Shown: positions 25,156-35,111, counted from the first letter of the stretch. The stretch: 64,000 nt of DNA from an uncultured Lachnospiraceae bacterium (GCA_910585345.1 CAJUDS010000001.1:173008-237007), one strand, 5' to 3'. The notes: generated by a model not told the origin, from the letters alone. Made by a program: numbers and translations.

Positions 25156-25947
25156 CTAATTTCTGTGAAAGATTCCGCTCACTCTTGTCCATATGGAAAT
25201 CCGTTTTTCGAAATTCAGAAAAGGAACTTCCTGCCCCAGTACCCGGTAACAGAGATTTTTATAGGCTCTCCCTGCGAGAGTGGAATTACCCACCAGCGGT
25301 TCTCCCTGGTTTGCGGCAATCACCACGTTTTCATCATCCGGAACAATACCAATCAGCGGAATGGCAAGGATATCCGATACATCGTTGACGGACATCATAT
25401 CTCCCCGTCTTACCATATCAATTTTCAGTTTATTGATCACAAGATCTATTTTGTCGATTTCATTTGCTGAAAGCAATCCAATGATTCTGTCCGCATCTCT
25501 GATGGAAGATACTTCCGGCGTGGTGATTACCAGCGCTCTGTCAGCGCCGGCGATGGCATTTTGAAACCCCTGCTCGATGCCGGCCGGACAATCCAGAATA
25601 ATATAGTCAAACTGTTCTTTCAGCGTATGGATCATCTTAATCATCTGCGGCGGCGTAACCGCCGACTTATCTCTCGTCTGGGCAGAAGGCATCAAATACA
25701 GGCCGGGATACCGCTTGTCCTTGATCAGCGCCTGTTTAATCCGGCATTTCCCTTCCACCACATCCACAAGATTGTAAACGATTCTGTTTTCCAGTCCCAT
25801 AATGACATCCAGATTACGCAGACCAATATCTGTGTCAATCAGAACGACTTTTTTCCCCATTGCAGCAAGACCTGTTCCCAAATTTGCAGTCGTAGTGGTC
25901 TTTCCTACGCCGCCTTTTCCTGACGTAATGACAATTACTTCACTCAT
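25156..25947 (-). CDS. minD: Septum site-determining ATPase MinD
   Basis: A 263-residue deviant Walker A ATPase: VITSGKGGVGKTTTTANLG at residues 6-24, DTDIGLRNLDVIMGLENR, DYIILDCPAGIEQGF and a C-terminal amphipathic helix (ENLCYRVLG region through FLNFEKR) for membrane binding. It recruits MinC to the membrane and oscillates or is placed by MinE. Good ribosome site (CAGGAGG). It lies between minC and minE. Confidence 0.96.
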   Translation of the reverse strand: MSEVIVITSGKGGVGKTTTTANLGTGLAAMGKKVVLIDTDIGLRNLDVIMGLENRIVYNLVDVVEGKCRIKQALIKDKRYPGLYLMPSAQTRDKSAVTPPQMIKMIHTLKEQFDYIILDCPAGIEQGFQNAIAGADRALVITTPEVSSIRDADRIIGLLSANEIDKIDLVINKLKIDMVRRGDMMSVNDVSDILAIPLIGIVPDDENVVIAANQGEPLVGNSTLAGRAYKNLCYRVLGQEVPFLNFEKRISIWTRVSGIFHRN

Positions 25948-26001
25948 AGCACATACCTCCTGAAAATAAATTGTCCCCTAAATTTACGTCCGTGCATCCT
26001 G

Positions 26002-26673
26002 TCAGATGGGAAGCATATTTAGTAATTCTTTTGTAATGGGCTCGATTACCGCCTTTCCCGCTTTCTCATAAGCGATTTTCGGTTGTACCTTAGGCCTGAC
26101 CGGCCATTTTATCGTTTTCTTTGGTATATCATATTTTACATTACCGATTTTCAGCTTTTCCGGAGACATGTCCAGCGCCACGACAAAATGTCCGCTGTCC
26201 CCTCCTGCTCCGGCATAGGCTTCCCCATACAGGCTGCCGATAATAATGATATCTTTTTTGGCGGCGATGGAAGAACCAGGGTAGATATCGCCTATAATGA
26301 CAATGCTGGATTCCACCTCCAATATCTGTCCGTTTTTCAGACTGCCTCTGTAAAACTGTCCTACAGATTCTTCTTTTTTGTCCGCCTGATGGATCGCTTT
26401 TAAATAGGTCTGATTCTTCTCTTCATCTTTTCCAACCAGACAGACAATATGCAGTCTGCAGTTTGCAGTGATCTGCTCCACAAGTTCTATTTCTTCTTCT
26501 GCAGTTAATTTTCTTCCTTCAAAGGAAACCGCCATTTTCGCGTCTTTAAAAAAAGCGGCAGATTCTCTGAATTTCAGTCCCACTTCCTCCAAAAGGATTG
26601 GAAATGCAAGCGTATCATCCAGAATGACTGCAATTCCATTTTGAAAGCTTTTGATTATAACCGGACTGTGCAT
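26002..26673 (-). CDS. minC: Septum site-determining protein MinC
   Basis: About 223 residues. The N-terminal domain (VIIKSFQNGIAVILDD, FKDAKMAVSFEGRKLT) inhibits FtsZ. The C-terminal beta-helix contains IVIIGDIYPGSSIAAKKDIIIIGSLYGEAYAGA, the usual MinD-binding repeat with glycine turns. The start is MHSPVII with AGAGGGG upstream; the open frame extends 21 codons further into the end of mrdA without a ribosome site. First of the minCDE trio. Confidence 0.92.
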   Translation of the reverse strand: MHSPVIIKSFQNGIAVILDDTLAFPILLEEVGLKFRESAAFFKDAKMAVSFEGRKLTAEEEIELVEQITANCRLHIVCLVGKDEEKNQTYLKAIHQADKKEESVGQFYRGSLKNGQILEVESSIVIIGDIYPGSSIAAKKDIIIIGSLYGEAYAGAGGDSGHFVVALDMSPEKLKIGNVKYDIPKKTIKWPVRPKVQPKIAYEKAGKAVIEPITKELLNMLPI

Positions 26674-26695
26674 ATAACCCCTCTTTCCTGAAAAT

Positions 26696-29593
26696 TTAGT
26701 CTCCGCCCGTGCCCACGGCCTCCGGTCTGATTGCATTTCCCGTCAGGATGTTTTCTTCCTCATCGGGATTGAAATAATACCGGAATACATCTCTTGAAAT
26801 CTCTGCGGCATATGCCGAATTATATCCGAACGCCACACGGGTGGCCACGGCAATCTGCGGGTTTTCATAAGGCGCATAACCGACAAACAGGGCATGATTG
26901 GCACGGTTTCTGTTTTCCTGCGCGGTACCTGTTTTTCCCGCTACATTGACAGGCATATCATTGTAATAAGACATCCGTTCGACAACCCTGCGCATCCCCT
27001 GGTGGACGGCGTTCCACTCGTAAGCGGGCAGTTCTATTTTGTTTCGTATCTCAGGTACATAATCTTCTATGACAGTACCGCTGTTATCCGTCAGTTTATC
27101 CAAAAGGCTCAGTCTGTAACAAGTGCCGCTGTTTGCAACGGTCGTTACATAGCGGGCAAGTCCCGCGGTCGTCAGGTTGTTTGTGCCCTGGCCGATGGCG
27201 GAACGCACGGAGTCAAGGTCGGACAGCTCCGGTTCCGATTCCGTAATCTCGATACCGGAAGTCTCGGAAAGGCCGAACAGATCCGCATACTCTGCCAGTT
27301 TTTCCAGCCCTCTGTCGCTGTCGTAAATACCGTTCACGCTTCCGAGGCGGTAGCCTACCTCATAGAAAAAGCTGTTGCATGAATTTTCAATGGCGCCCGT
27401 CACGTCGAGAAGGCCGTGGCTGCCCCCGCTTGTCACAATCCAGCATCTGGGAGGCGGTGTGATTTTGTCAAACGGCCCGTAACACCCTAGCCTTTCGTGC
27501 AAATCAATGACACCCTCTTCCATCCCGGCGATGGCAGACACCATTTTAAAGGTGGAACCCGGCGCGCTTTTCTGCTGTGTGGCGTAATTCCACATGGGTT
27601 TAGACAGGTCATTCTGCAGCTGATTATAATAATCGGAATCTATCGTATTGGCAAGTCTGTTTGTGTCATAGCCCGGATAGGTGACAAGCGCAAGCACTTC
27701 TCCGGTATTGACGTCCGTTACCACACAGGAACCGGAACATGGGTCAAGCGCAAGCTGAGACGGTGTAATATCCAGATTTTCAATGCGCTTCAGCATAAAA
27801 CTGTAAGCGGATATCCTGCCGGAAATCAATTCCTGCTCTTCGCTTTCCGTCACTTCCACAATTCCCTGTTCCAAAAGCAGGCGGCAAATCTGTGTTCCCG
27901 TCAGTAAATCTTCCTGTATCATATAACGGTACAGTTTTTTGGAAAATTCCGTATTGTTGTCCAAACCGTCAAATATGGTCTGAATCAGCTGCGCATAGAT
28001 TTCCTCCGAAGAAGCATATTTGCTGTCCAGTCCGATCTTAGTTACATCGATCCAGTTCATCGCTATCGCGTGGTTCAAATATTCTGCCAAGCTGATACTT
28101 TCTTCATTTTTCCATGCCTGATAGACTTCATCTGCAGAATCCACTGCGCTTTCCGGTAAAATCCCCCGGCTTTCCGATGACAGCATTGTGACAATGTAAC
28201 TTTCATATACCTGGTATTCTTCCGGCAGATTCTGGTACGGCGTCCGCTTTTGGGTAAGTTCCTGGCGAAGTTCCTCAAAGATAGCATTTTTCCGGTTAAG
28301 GTAATTCTGATAAACTTCATGCTCTACCGTCTGCGCGGTATTTTTCTCAAAGTGGGAAATGTCTATAATATTGTTATTGATCAGCGCATAATATACGTCA
28401 TAAATAGGGATCCGCAGATTGGCGGCCGATGCGGAGGATGCTTTGGCTCCCTTTGTGTTATCCAGTTTCAAGACAAGGATTCCCGCAATTTTCTGCTCAA
28501 GAATATTATAAACTGCTTTCTGCAGGTCTTTATCAATTGTAAGGTACAGATCATTGCCGGCAGTAGGTTCCGTACGCTCTGTGATTTCGATCACTTTTCC
28601 AAGGTTGTCCACATACATGATTTCCGTACCCTTTTTCCCCTGCAGCTTCGTTTCCATCACCTGCTCGATACCCGCCTTGCCGATCGTATCCGTAGCGGCA
28701 TAGGAATCATTTTCCTTGGAAAGCTCCGCCAGCTCATCCTGGGAAATTTTCCCGGTATACCCTAAAATATGTGAAAAGTAAACGCTGTCCACATACTTGC
28801 GTACTGTATCTTCCGCGATCGATACGCCTTCCAGCATATCGCTGTTTTCCATTACGACCGCTACCGTCTTTTCATTCACATCGGATGCAACCGTAGTGGC
28901 AATATATTTTTGGTAGCTGTTGGCGCTCATGGCATAGCGGATTGTAATGATTTTCAGAAGTTCTTCTTTTGTATATCCTCTGCCCGGCTCAAAACTCTTT
29001 TTATCGTCGGGATCGGCGTACTCTCCGACAGCATAACGCTTTGTACCAGCCAGATAGGCAATCACTTCATCCGGCGTGGACGATTTCTGAGTGTGCGTCA
29101 GCTTATCAATGGTATCACAACCATAGACATCCGCCAGAAAACGATCCTTTTGTTTATCTTCCACCGCAAACTGGTAATGACTGTCTTTATCCAGTACAAT
29201 ATTAAAATCATTGATGATTTTATCGCCGTTTTGTTCAATGATTCTGATGAGGTTCAGAATCGTCTCATTTAACCGTTTGTTTTTTTCATTCCCCGATTCG
29301 TAAACATCCTCAATCGTCACATTATACGCCAGCTCATTATAGGCCAGAAGTTCTCCGTTGCGGTCATAAATATTACCTCTCGTACTTGCAATAGACCGTT
29401 CTTTACGGATTTTCAGCTTAAAATTGTCCATATATTCCTGTCCGTGTACGATCTGAAGAGAAAACACTCTGTGCACAAGTACGCTGCACAATAGTATAAA
29501 GCAAATAATCAGGACAAACAGCCTGGAAGTAATCAGATTCAAAAACCGTTCTTTCAGATTATCAAACAAACTTTTTAGCACTCCTTTTTTCAT
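26696..29593 (-). CDS. mrdA: Penicillin-binding protein 2 (long clostridial form)
   Basis: A 965-residue class B PBP. One N-terminal helix (about 22-42) is followed by the dimerisation domain (STRGNIYDRNGELLAYNE). The transpeptidase domain has SxxK as STFK (SAPGSTFKMVSA), SxN as SCN (IENSCNSFFYEVG) and KTG in AGKTGTAQE. Compared with the usual 600-700 residues, about 260 residues of helical, charged sequence are inserted between LQKAVYNILEQKI and DPCSGSCVVTDVNTGEVLA. Such long PBP2 forms occur in Clostridia. It cross-links sidewall peptidoglycan with RodA. The ATG at 29593 has no ribosome site; a TTG eight codons on, preceded by AAGGAG, is an alternative start. It overlaps the mreD end. Confidence 0.92.
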   Translation of the reverse strand: MKKGVLKSLFDNLKERFLNLITSRLFVLIICFILLCSVLVHRVFSLQIVHGQEYMDNFKLKIRKERSIASTRGNIYDRNGELLAYNELAYNVTIEDVYESGNEKNKRLNETILNLIRIIEQNGDKIINDFNIVLDKDSHYQFAVEDKQKDRFLADVYGCDTIDKLTHTQKSSTPDEVIAYLAGTKRYAVGEYADPDDKKSFEPGRGYTKEELLKIITIRYAMSANSYQKYIATTVASDVNEKTVAVVMENSDMLEGVSIAEDTVRKYVDSVYFSHILGYTGKISQDELAELSKENDSYAATDTIGKAGIEQVMETKLQGKKGTEIMYVDNLGKVIEITERTEPTAGNDLYLTIDKDLQKAVYNILEQKIAGILVLKLDNTKGAKASSASAANLRIPIYDVYYALINNNIIDISHFEKNTAQTVEHEVYQNYLNRKNAIFEELRQELTQKRTPYQNLPEEYQVYESYIVTMLSSESRGILPESAVDSADEVYQAWKNEESISLAEYLNHAIAMNWIDVTKIGLDSKYASSEEIYAQLIQTIFDGLDNNTEFSKKLYRYMIQEDLLTGTQICRLLLEQGIVEVTESEEQELISGRISAYSFMLKRIENLDITPSQLALDPCSGSCVVTDVNTGEVLALVTYPGYDTNRLANTIDSDYYNQLQNDLSKPMWNYATQQKSAPGSTFKMVSAIAGMEEGVIDLHERLGCYGPFDKITPPPRCWIVTSGGSHGLLDVTGAIENSCNSFFYEVGYRLGSVNGIYDSDRGLEKLAEYADLFGLSETSGIEITESEPELSDLDSVRSAIGQGTNNLTTAGLARYVTTVANSGTCYRLSLLDKLTDNSGTVIEDYVPEIRNKIELPAYEWNAVHQGMRRVVERMSYYNDMPVNVAGKTGTAQENRNRANHALFVGYAPYENPQIAVATRVAFGYNSAYAAEISRDVFRYYFNPDEEENILTGNAIRPEAVGTGGD

Positions 29594-30080
29594 GTTCTGT
29601 CAGCTTCTGATCCATTCGCAGGATAAGCGGATACATGATCAGAGAGATTCCGACCGTATATACGGCTTCCGGAAGGATAATATTCAGAAAATAATAATCA
29701 ATCCTGAAACGGCTGCGAAGCAGAAAAAGCAGAGAATAGCATAAGAGGTTATAGATCAGATCACTGGCAGCAATCAGGCAGAGTGGCAGTTTAATGTCCT
29801 CCGGAAAAAATACCTTACGGAAAGTGCCATTTATGTAACCGATGTACATATATATGAGAGCATAGAACCCAATGGCTTCCCCGAAAAAAATGTCAAGAAG
29901 CAGACCTGATAAAAAACCTGTCATAAGTCCGCTTTTCCGGCCGCCCATAAATCCATAGGAAGCTGTCAGGATAATGAACAGATTCGGTATGATACCGCCA
30001 AATGCCAGTGCGTGAAATACCGTACACTGAAGCAGGAAACAGACCAGAATCAGTATACAGGTCAAAATCTTGCGTCTCAT
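29562..30080 (-). CDS. mreD: Rod-shape protein MreD
   Basis: A 172-residue membrane protein with five or six hydrophobic helices and the family stretch GFMGGRKSGLMTGFLSGLLLD. It is part of the elongasome with MreB, MreC, RodA and PBP2. GAGGGG precedes the ATG. It lies directly between mreC and mrdA, overlapping the latter by about 30 bases. Confidence 0.9.
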   Translation of the reverse strand: MRRKILTCILILVCFLLQCTVFHALAFGGIIPNLFIILTASYGFMGGRKSGLMTGFLSGLLLDIFFGEAIGFYALIYMYIGYINGTFRKVFFPEDIKLPLCLIAASDLIYNLLCYSLLFLLRSRFRIDYYFLNIILPEAVYTVGISLIMYPLILRMDQKLTEHEKRSAKKFV

Positions 30081-30093
30081 CCAATCCCCTCTC

Positions 30094-30963
30094 TCATTCT
30101 TCCAGCGTCTGTTTTTTCTGCAGGATTACGAGCACTTCTTCCAAATGCTGGAAATCCACCGCCGGCGTGGCATAACCGGATTTTGTCAGGTTATTGGAGT
30201 CCATCTCCATGGAACTGATATAGCCGATCAGAATGCCGGGAAGATATTTGTCGCTGATATTGGACGTAACAATCTTATCTCCTTCCGCTACCTGATCGTC
30301 GCTGTCTACAAGCTGTTCAAAACGGATCAACCCCTGACTCATCAGTTCCAGGTCGCCGGATACGATTAGATTATCCGATGTCGACAGCACCATACCGCTT
30401 ACATTGGAATTGTCATTGATAATGGAGGTGACTTTGGACCAGTTCTTCCCTACGGAAACAATCCTTCCTACAAGGCCGCTTCCGGCCATTACGTTCATAT
30501 CCACTTCAAGTCCGTCGTCCGTTCCTTTGTTTATGGTAAAAGAATGAAACCAGTTTCCCCCGTCCCAGGCGATAATCCGTGCGCCAATTTTGTCATACTG
30601 AGAATATTCGTCATCCAGTTGATACAGTTCCCGCAGGTTGTTCAGTTCATACTTGTCCTGTTGAAGCATCGTATTTTCAATGGTCAGTTCATCTACCTTC
30701 TTTTTCAGCTCCTGATTTTCCTCAAGCAGCGCCCGTATCTGCGCCAGTTCGTCAGATTTATCGGACAGCCACGTCCCTACCTGCGCTATCCCGTTCTGGA
30801 AGGGAACTGTCACATAACCTGCGGCCGTCCCTATAGTGCCGCTGAACAAATCCGTGGTAAAAGTAACTACCATCATACAGATACATAGAATTGTTATGAT
30901 CAGGAGCAGATATTTACTTGGCAGAGTAAATTTTTCTCCTTTTCTTCTGACAATTGGACTCAT
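30094..30963 (-). CDS. mreC: Rod-shape protein MreC
   Basis: A 289-residue protein with one N-terminal helix (about 18-38), a coiled coil (LAQIRALLEENQELKKKVDELTIENTML region) and two beta-barrel domains (VMAGSGLVGRIVSVGKNWSKV, then VVTSNISDKYLPGILIGYI). It scaffolds the elongasome outside the membrane. It lies three bases after mreB, in the conserved mreBCD order. Confidence 0.95.
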   Translation of the reverse strand: MSPIVRRKGEKFTLPSKYLLLIITILCICMMVVTFTTDLFSGTIGTAAGYVTVPFQNGIAQVGTWLSDKSDELAQIRALLEENQELKKKVDELTIENTMLQQDKYELNNLRELYQLDDEYSQYDKIGARIIAWDGGNWFHSFTINKGTDDGLEVDMNVMAGSGLVGRIVSVGKNWSKVTSIINDNSNVSGMVLSTSDNLIVSGDLELMSQGLIRFEQLVDSDDQVAEGDKIVTSNISDKYLPGILIGYISSMEMDSNNLTKSGYATPAVDFQHLEEVLVILQKKQTLEE

Positions 30964-30966
30964 CTG

Positions 30967-31977
30967 CTATTTTCCCATTCCTTCAATTGCATAAGCCACC
31001 GATTTATAGTTATCATCTTTGATGATACGTGAAAGTCCGATTGCCACACTGGCAATGGGCTGTTCAGCCATATTGACCTGAAGTCCTGTCCCCTTGCTGA
31101 TCAATTCACTGAGATGGCTGACCTGGGAAGCGCCGCCGGTCAGATAAAGGCCATGGCGGTAGATGTCGGCTGCCAGCTCGGGGGGCGTCCGCTCAAGAAT
31201 CACTTTAATGTTATCAATAATCGTGCTGAAATGCTCCTGCAGGGCGTCGTCTACCAGAGTCGTCGGTATTTCTCTCTCTACAGGAAGTCCCGTAACAATA
31301 TCCCTCCCATAGACAACGGCCCCTTTCCCTTCTTTTTCCAGATCGCAGAGGGCAATTTTAACATTTTCCGATGTCTTGCCGCCGATAATCAGGCTGAATT
31401 CCTTTCTGACCGCAGAACGGATAGCCTCGTCAAACTTTTTGCCGCCTACATTAATCAGATGGCTGAGAACGATGCCGCCCAAAGACAGAATCGAAATCTC
31501 CGTTGTGTCATATCCTACGTTAACAAGCAGAACGCCCTGTGAATTTTTCACATCAATATCAAGGCCAAGGCCGTCGGCAATTGCCTTCTCCACAACCATG
31601 ATCTTTTTCGCCTTTACATTGGCATCCTTGATCAGGTCGTAAAAGGCTCTCTTTTCCACCTCCGTAATGTCAGTGGGCACCGCCACAAAATAATCGGCCG
31701 ATTTGATATTTCCTTTCATCAGGCCGCCGATAAAATATTTGACGAGCGTTTCCATGTTTTTAATATCCGCAATCACACCGTTGCAGAGCGGATACGATAT
31801 ATGAATATTTCCCGGCGCTTTTTCATACATATCAAAAGCGGAATCACCGTAAGCAAATAACGTATTTTTATTTTCAATCGCTATCATATTTTTTTCTACC
31901 ATGATGCTGTCATCTGCTCTGCTGTAAATTTTAATGTTGTTGGTACCCAGATCAATACCAAATGCACTGTTTGCCAT
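30967..31977 (-). CDS. mreB: Actin-like rod-shape protein MreB
   Basis: A 336-residue actin-fold ATPase with FGIDLGTNNIKIYS (phosphate 1), GVLLVNVGYDTTEISILSLG (phosphate 2) and LYLTGGASQVSHLSELIS (adenosine site). It forms membrane-bound filaments that guide sidewall synthesis. AAGGGGC precedes the ATG. It follows radC by 17 bases. Sequence drift in phosphate 2 (VGYDTTE instead of IGGGTTE) suggests an MreB-like or Mbl-like paralogue; the mreBCD context supports MreB. Confidence 0.92.
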   Translation of the reverse strand: MANSAFGIDLGTNNIKIYSRADDSIMVEKNMIAIENKNTLFAYGDSAFDMYEKAPGNIHISYPLCNGVIADIKNMETLVKYFIGGLMKGNIKSADYFVAVPTDITEVEKRAFYDLIKDANVKAKKIMVVEKAIADGLGLDIDVKNSQGVLLVNVGYDTTEISILSLGGIVLSHLINVGGKKFDEAIRSAVRKEFSLIIGGKTSENVKIALCDLEKEGKGAVVYGRDIVTGLPVEREIPTTLVDDALQEHFSTIIDNIKVILERTPPELAADIYRHGLYLTGGASQVSHLSELISKGTGLQVNMAEQPIASVAIGLSRIIKDDNYKSVAYAIEGMGK

Positions 31978-31994
31978 GCAACTGCCCCTTTCTT

Positions 31995-32693
31995 CTATAG
32001 GTAACCTGTTTCTTTAAAACTGTAATATTTTTTATCTCCAATTATAATATGGTCGATCAGCGGAATTTCAATCAGTTCAGAAGCTTTTTTAATCTGCTGC
32101 GTAATAAGAATATCCTGTCTGCCCGGCGCGGGATCGCCGCCCGGATGATTGTGCAGCAGCATAATATAAACTGCGCCGTGGCGAATCGCTGTCAGAAAAA
32201 TTTCTCTTGGCGAAATCAGAGAGGCGTTGACTGTGCCTTCTGACAATATATGCTCCGCAAGCAGATGATTCCGGTTATCCATCATCAAAAGCAGCACTTT
32301 TTCGCGTTCAAAATGCCGCAGCCGTTCCATATAGTACTGTGCCACAGAACCGGGACTCGTCATCTGCAGTGTCTCTTTTGCCGTTTTCTGCGCAATCCTT
32401 GAAGAAAGTTCCGCGATACATTTCAGTTTGATCGCCTTTACCTGTCCGATCCCGCGGATGCTCATCAGTTCTTGCAGAGACACATGATGAAGTCCCAAAA
32501 TTCCTTTCTGCCTTTCTTCCGGCAGCGAAAGCACCCTGTTTGCAATGGATACGGTATCCTCTCCCACTGTGCCTGTACGAAGAATCACGGCGAGAAGTTC
32601 CGCATCCGAAAGCTGTTCGGCCCCCTTTTCCAAATATTTCTCATAGGGGCCGTCCCTGCGGACGGATTTTCCGTTTTTTTGTTTTTCCTGCAT
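31995..32693 (-). CDS. radC: RadC-family JAMM protein (UPF0758)
   Basis: A 232-residue protein. The N-terminal helix-hairpin-helix (LMSIRGIGQVKAIKLKCIAEL) is followed by an MPN/JAMM domain with HNHPGGDPAPGRQD, the zinc-binding HxH-x10-D signature, and an upstream glutamate in HILSEGTVN. The family was named as a DNA repair protein, but its biochemical role is unsettled. radC upstream of mreB is a classic Firmicutes arrangement. The ATG lacks a strong ribosome site; no better start is visible. About 135 AT-rich bases without a gene separate it from the next gene upstream. Confidence 0.92.
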   Translation of the reverse strand: MQEKQKNGKSVRRDGPYEKYLEKGAEQLSDAELLAVILRTGTVGEDTVSIANRVLSLPEERQKGILGLHHVSLQELMSIRGIGQVKAIKLKCIAELSSRIAQKTAKETLQMTSPGSVAQYYMERLRHFEREKVLLLMMDNRNHLLAEHILSEGTVNASLISPREIFLTAIRHGAVYIMLLHNHPGGDPAPGRQDILITQQIKKASELIEIPLIDHIIIGDKKYYSFKETGYL

Positions 32694-32829
32694 TTGTCTG
32701 TTTTTTCTACATCAGACAGGCCCCCGAAGCCCCGCACAGATATCTGATTTTACACATTTGTACGTTGTTAATATTACCACAATTCCCATTTTATGTATAT
32801 AAAATTTACCGAAAATTTTTCGATGTTTT

Positions 32830-34152
32830 TTATGAAAATATTCCTTTTATCAACCCTTTTGCGACTAAATTCTGCAGGGTTTTCAAAATGCCAAACTTGG
32901 CATGCTGCCATGTAAGGCCGCCCTGAAAGTATACCGCATAAGGCGGTTTGACAGGACCGTCGGCGGAAAGCTCTATGGACGATCCCGCTACAAAAGCGCC
33001 TGCCGCCATAATGACCGGGCTGTCATAACCCGGCATGTCCCATGGCTGCGGCGTCACAAAACTGTCTACCGGGGCCGCCGCCTGAATTCCCTGACAGAAT
33101 GCAATTACCGCCTCCGGATTATGAAACGTCACTGCCTGAATAATATCGTGACGGGACGCACTGCCGTCCGGAATCACTTCAAAGCCAAGCTTTTCGTAGA
33201 TGTTGGCGGCAAAAACAGCTCCCTTCAACGCCCCCGCCGTAACAGAAGGCGCCAGAAACAGCCCCTGGTAAAAAGCAGGCAGCACAGAAAGCGAGGCTCC
33301 CACTTCCTTTCCAAGGCCGGGCGAAGTCAGACGGAAGGCCGCATTTTCCACGCATTCTTTTTTTCCGGCAATATACCCGCCCACAGGAGCCAGACCGCCG
33401 CCCGGGTTTTTGATCAGAGAACCGACCACCATATCAGCTCCCGCCTCAATCGGTTCCACGGTTTCCACAAATTCCCCATAGCAGTTGTCTACCATACAGA
33501 TCACGTCCGGTTTACGTTTCCTGATAAAGGAAATCAGTTCTCCGATACGCTCCACAGAGAGCGTTGGACGCGTCTGATACCCTTTGGAACGCTGGATTGT
33601 TACGAGACGCGTCCTTTCATTCAACGCTTTTTCGATATTTTCAAAATCAAAACCGCCGTCTGCCAGCAGATCGACCTGTCTGTAGGAGACGCCGTACTCC
33701 TTCAGGGAACCTCTCGCAGGACGGATACCGATCACCTCTTCCAGCGTATCATAAGGCTTGCCGACAGGAGAAAAAAGCTCGTCTCCCGGACGCAGATTGC
33801 TCATAAGCGCAAGCGCAAGCGCATGGGTGCCGCATGTAATCTGCGGACGCACAAGCGCGTCCTGCGCATGGAACAGGGAAGCATAGACTTTCTCCAGTGT
33901 TTCTCTGCCAAGATCATTATAGCCGTACCCTGTCGTACCGTACAGACAAGCCTCGCTGACTCTATTGTCCTGCATCGCTTTCAGCACCTTTAACTGGTTG
34001 TACTCGGCAACGCGGTCAATCTCTGCAAACCGCTGCGCAAGCTCTGCCAGAATCGTTTCTCCAAAGGTATAAACTTCCGGTGAGATACCCATAGCCTTAT
34101 ACTGCGCCGGCAATACGCCGTTTATGCTTCTATTTTCCCTCTCTGTCTTCAT
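32830..34152 (-). CDS. PLP-dependent methionine gamma-lyase family protein ('aluminium resistance protein')
   Basis: A 440-residue fold-type I PLP enzyme. The family signature is visible in CLYGTTGYGYNDLGRETLEKVYA, RPQITCGTHALALAL, MVDNCYGEFVE and the probable PLP-lysine in MVVGSLIKNPGGGLAPVGGYIAG. It is annotated in many genomes as a methionine gamma-lyase or aluminium resistance protein; the true substrate is uncertain. Its ATG overlaps the miaA stop (ATGA), a linkage common in Clostridia. It is the last gene of the miaB-mutS-mutL-miaA run. Confidence 0.88.
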   Translation of the reverse strand: MKTERENRSINGVLPAQYKAMGISPEVYTFGETILAELAQRFAEIDRVAEYNQLKVLKAMQDNRVSEACLYGTTGYGYNDLGRETLEKVYASLFHAQDALVRPQITCGTHALALALMSNLRPGDELFSPVGKPYDTLEEVIGIRPARGSLKEYGVSYRQVDLLADGGFDFENIEKALNERTRLVTIQRSKGYQTRPTLSVERIGELISFIRKRKPDVICMVDNCYGEFVETVEPIEAGADMVVGSLIKNPGGGLAPVGGYIAGKKECVENAAFRLTSPGLGKEVGASLSVLPAFYQGLFLAPSVTAGALKGAVFAANIYEKLGFEVIPDGSASRHDIIQAVTFHNPEAVIAFCQGIQAAAPVDSFVTPQPWDMPGYDSPVIMAAGAFVAGSSIELSADGPVKPPYAVYFQGGLTWQHAKFGILKTLQNLVAKGLIKGIFS

Positions 34153-35111
34153 AAACTGCTAATGATTCCTTTCTCCTTCATTTTTTCCTGCATATATGCC
34201 ACAATTTTTCCGTCGTCATGGCAAAACCGCTCCTTTTCCAGCCATATCACTTCCTTTTCCCGGCGAAACCATGTAAGCTGCCGCTTTGCAAAATGCCGGG
34301 TATCACGTTTGATCAGATAAACTGCCTCTTCCCGTGTGATCCTGCCGTCAAGATAGTCCAGAATTTCCTTATAACCAAGGCCCTGCATGGAAACCATACC
34401 GCGTCGGCATCCCGCTTCCTTCAGCATCCGCACCTCATCCACAAGTCCGTCCGCCAGCATCTGTTCCACGCGCCGGTCTATTTTTTCATACAATTTTTCA
34501 CGACTTTCATGCAGAACAAAGTAGCAGGCGCAGTACCTGCTCTCTTTTTCCCGTTGTGCCGCGTTATGCTCCGAAATCTTCTGCCCCGTGAGACGGTAAT
34601 ATTCCAGCGCCCGTATGACCCGTTTCCGGTTATGGGGATGAATCCGGGCCGCGGAAACAGGATCCGCTTTCCGCAGCATACTGTGCAGAAAGTCTTCTCC
34701 CCGTTGCGCGCAGAGCCGTTCCAGCTCACGCCTGCAGACGCCGTCGTCCGCCTCCTGCGTAAAATCAACGTCATACAACACCGACTGGATATAAAACCCC
34801 GTGCCGCCCACCAGAATAGGCAGATTTCCCCGGTCATAGATTTCCTTCAGATACTGCTTTGCATATTTTTGAAACAATGCGATATTGAAACATTCCGTCG
34901 GCTCCAGAATATCAATCATATGATGCGGCACACCCCGCATTTCCTCCGGCCGTATTTTGGCGGAGCCGATATCCATATGCCGGTAAACCTGCATGGAATC
35001 CGCCGAAATAATTTCTCCGCCTGTCAGCTTGGCAAGCGTAACCGACAGATTGGTTTTTCCTACACAGGTGGGGCCGGTCAATATCACCAAAGGCATTTTT
35101 TGTTCCGTCAT
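34149..35111 (-). CDS. miaA: tRNA dimethylallyltransferase
   Basis: About 320 residues. P-loop GPTCVGKTNLSV, ISADSMQVYRHMDIGSAKIRPEE, PHHMIDILEP and GGTGFYIQSVLYDVDF are diagnostic. It transfers a dimethylallyl group to A37 of tRNAs reading U-starting codons; MiaB, encoded nearby, then adds the methylthio group. The start is set at MTEQK because GGAG lies six bases before its ATG; the open frame runs 20 codons further up, close to the mutL stop. It overlaps the lyase gene downstream. Confidence 0.95.
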   Translation of the reverse strand: MTEQKMPLVILTGPTCVGKTNLSVTLAKLTGGEIISADSMQVYRHMDIGSAKIRPEEMRGVPHHMIDILEPTECFNIALFQKYAKQYLKEIYDRGNLPILVGGTGFYIQSVLYDVDFTQEADDGVCRRELERLCAQRGEDFLHSMLRKADPVSAARIHPHNRKRVIRALEYYRLTGQKISEHNAAQREKESRYCACYFVLHESREKLYEKIDRRVEQMLADGLVDEVRMLKEAGCRRGMVSMQGLGYKEILDYLDGRITREEAVYLIKRDTRHFAKRQLTWFRREKEVIWLEKERFCHDDGKIVAYMQEKMKEKGIISSL

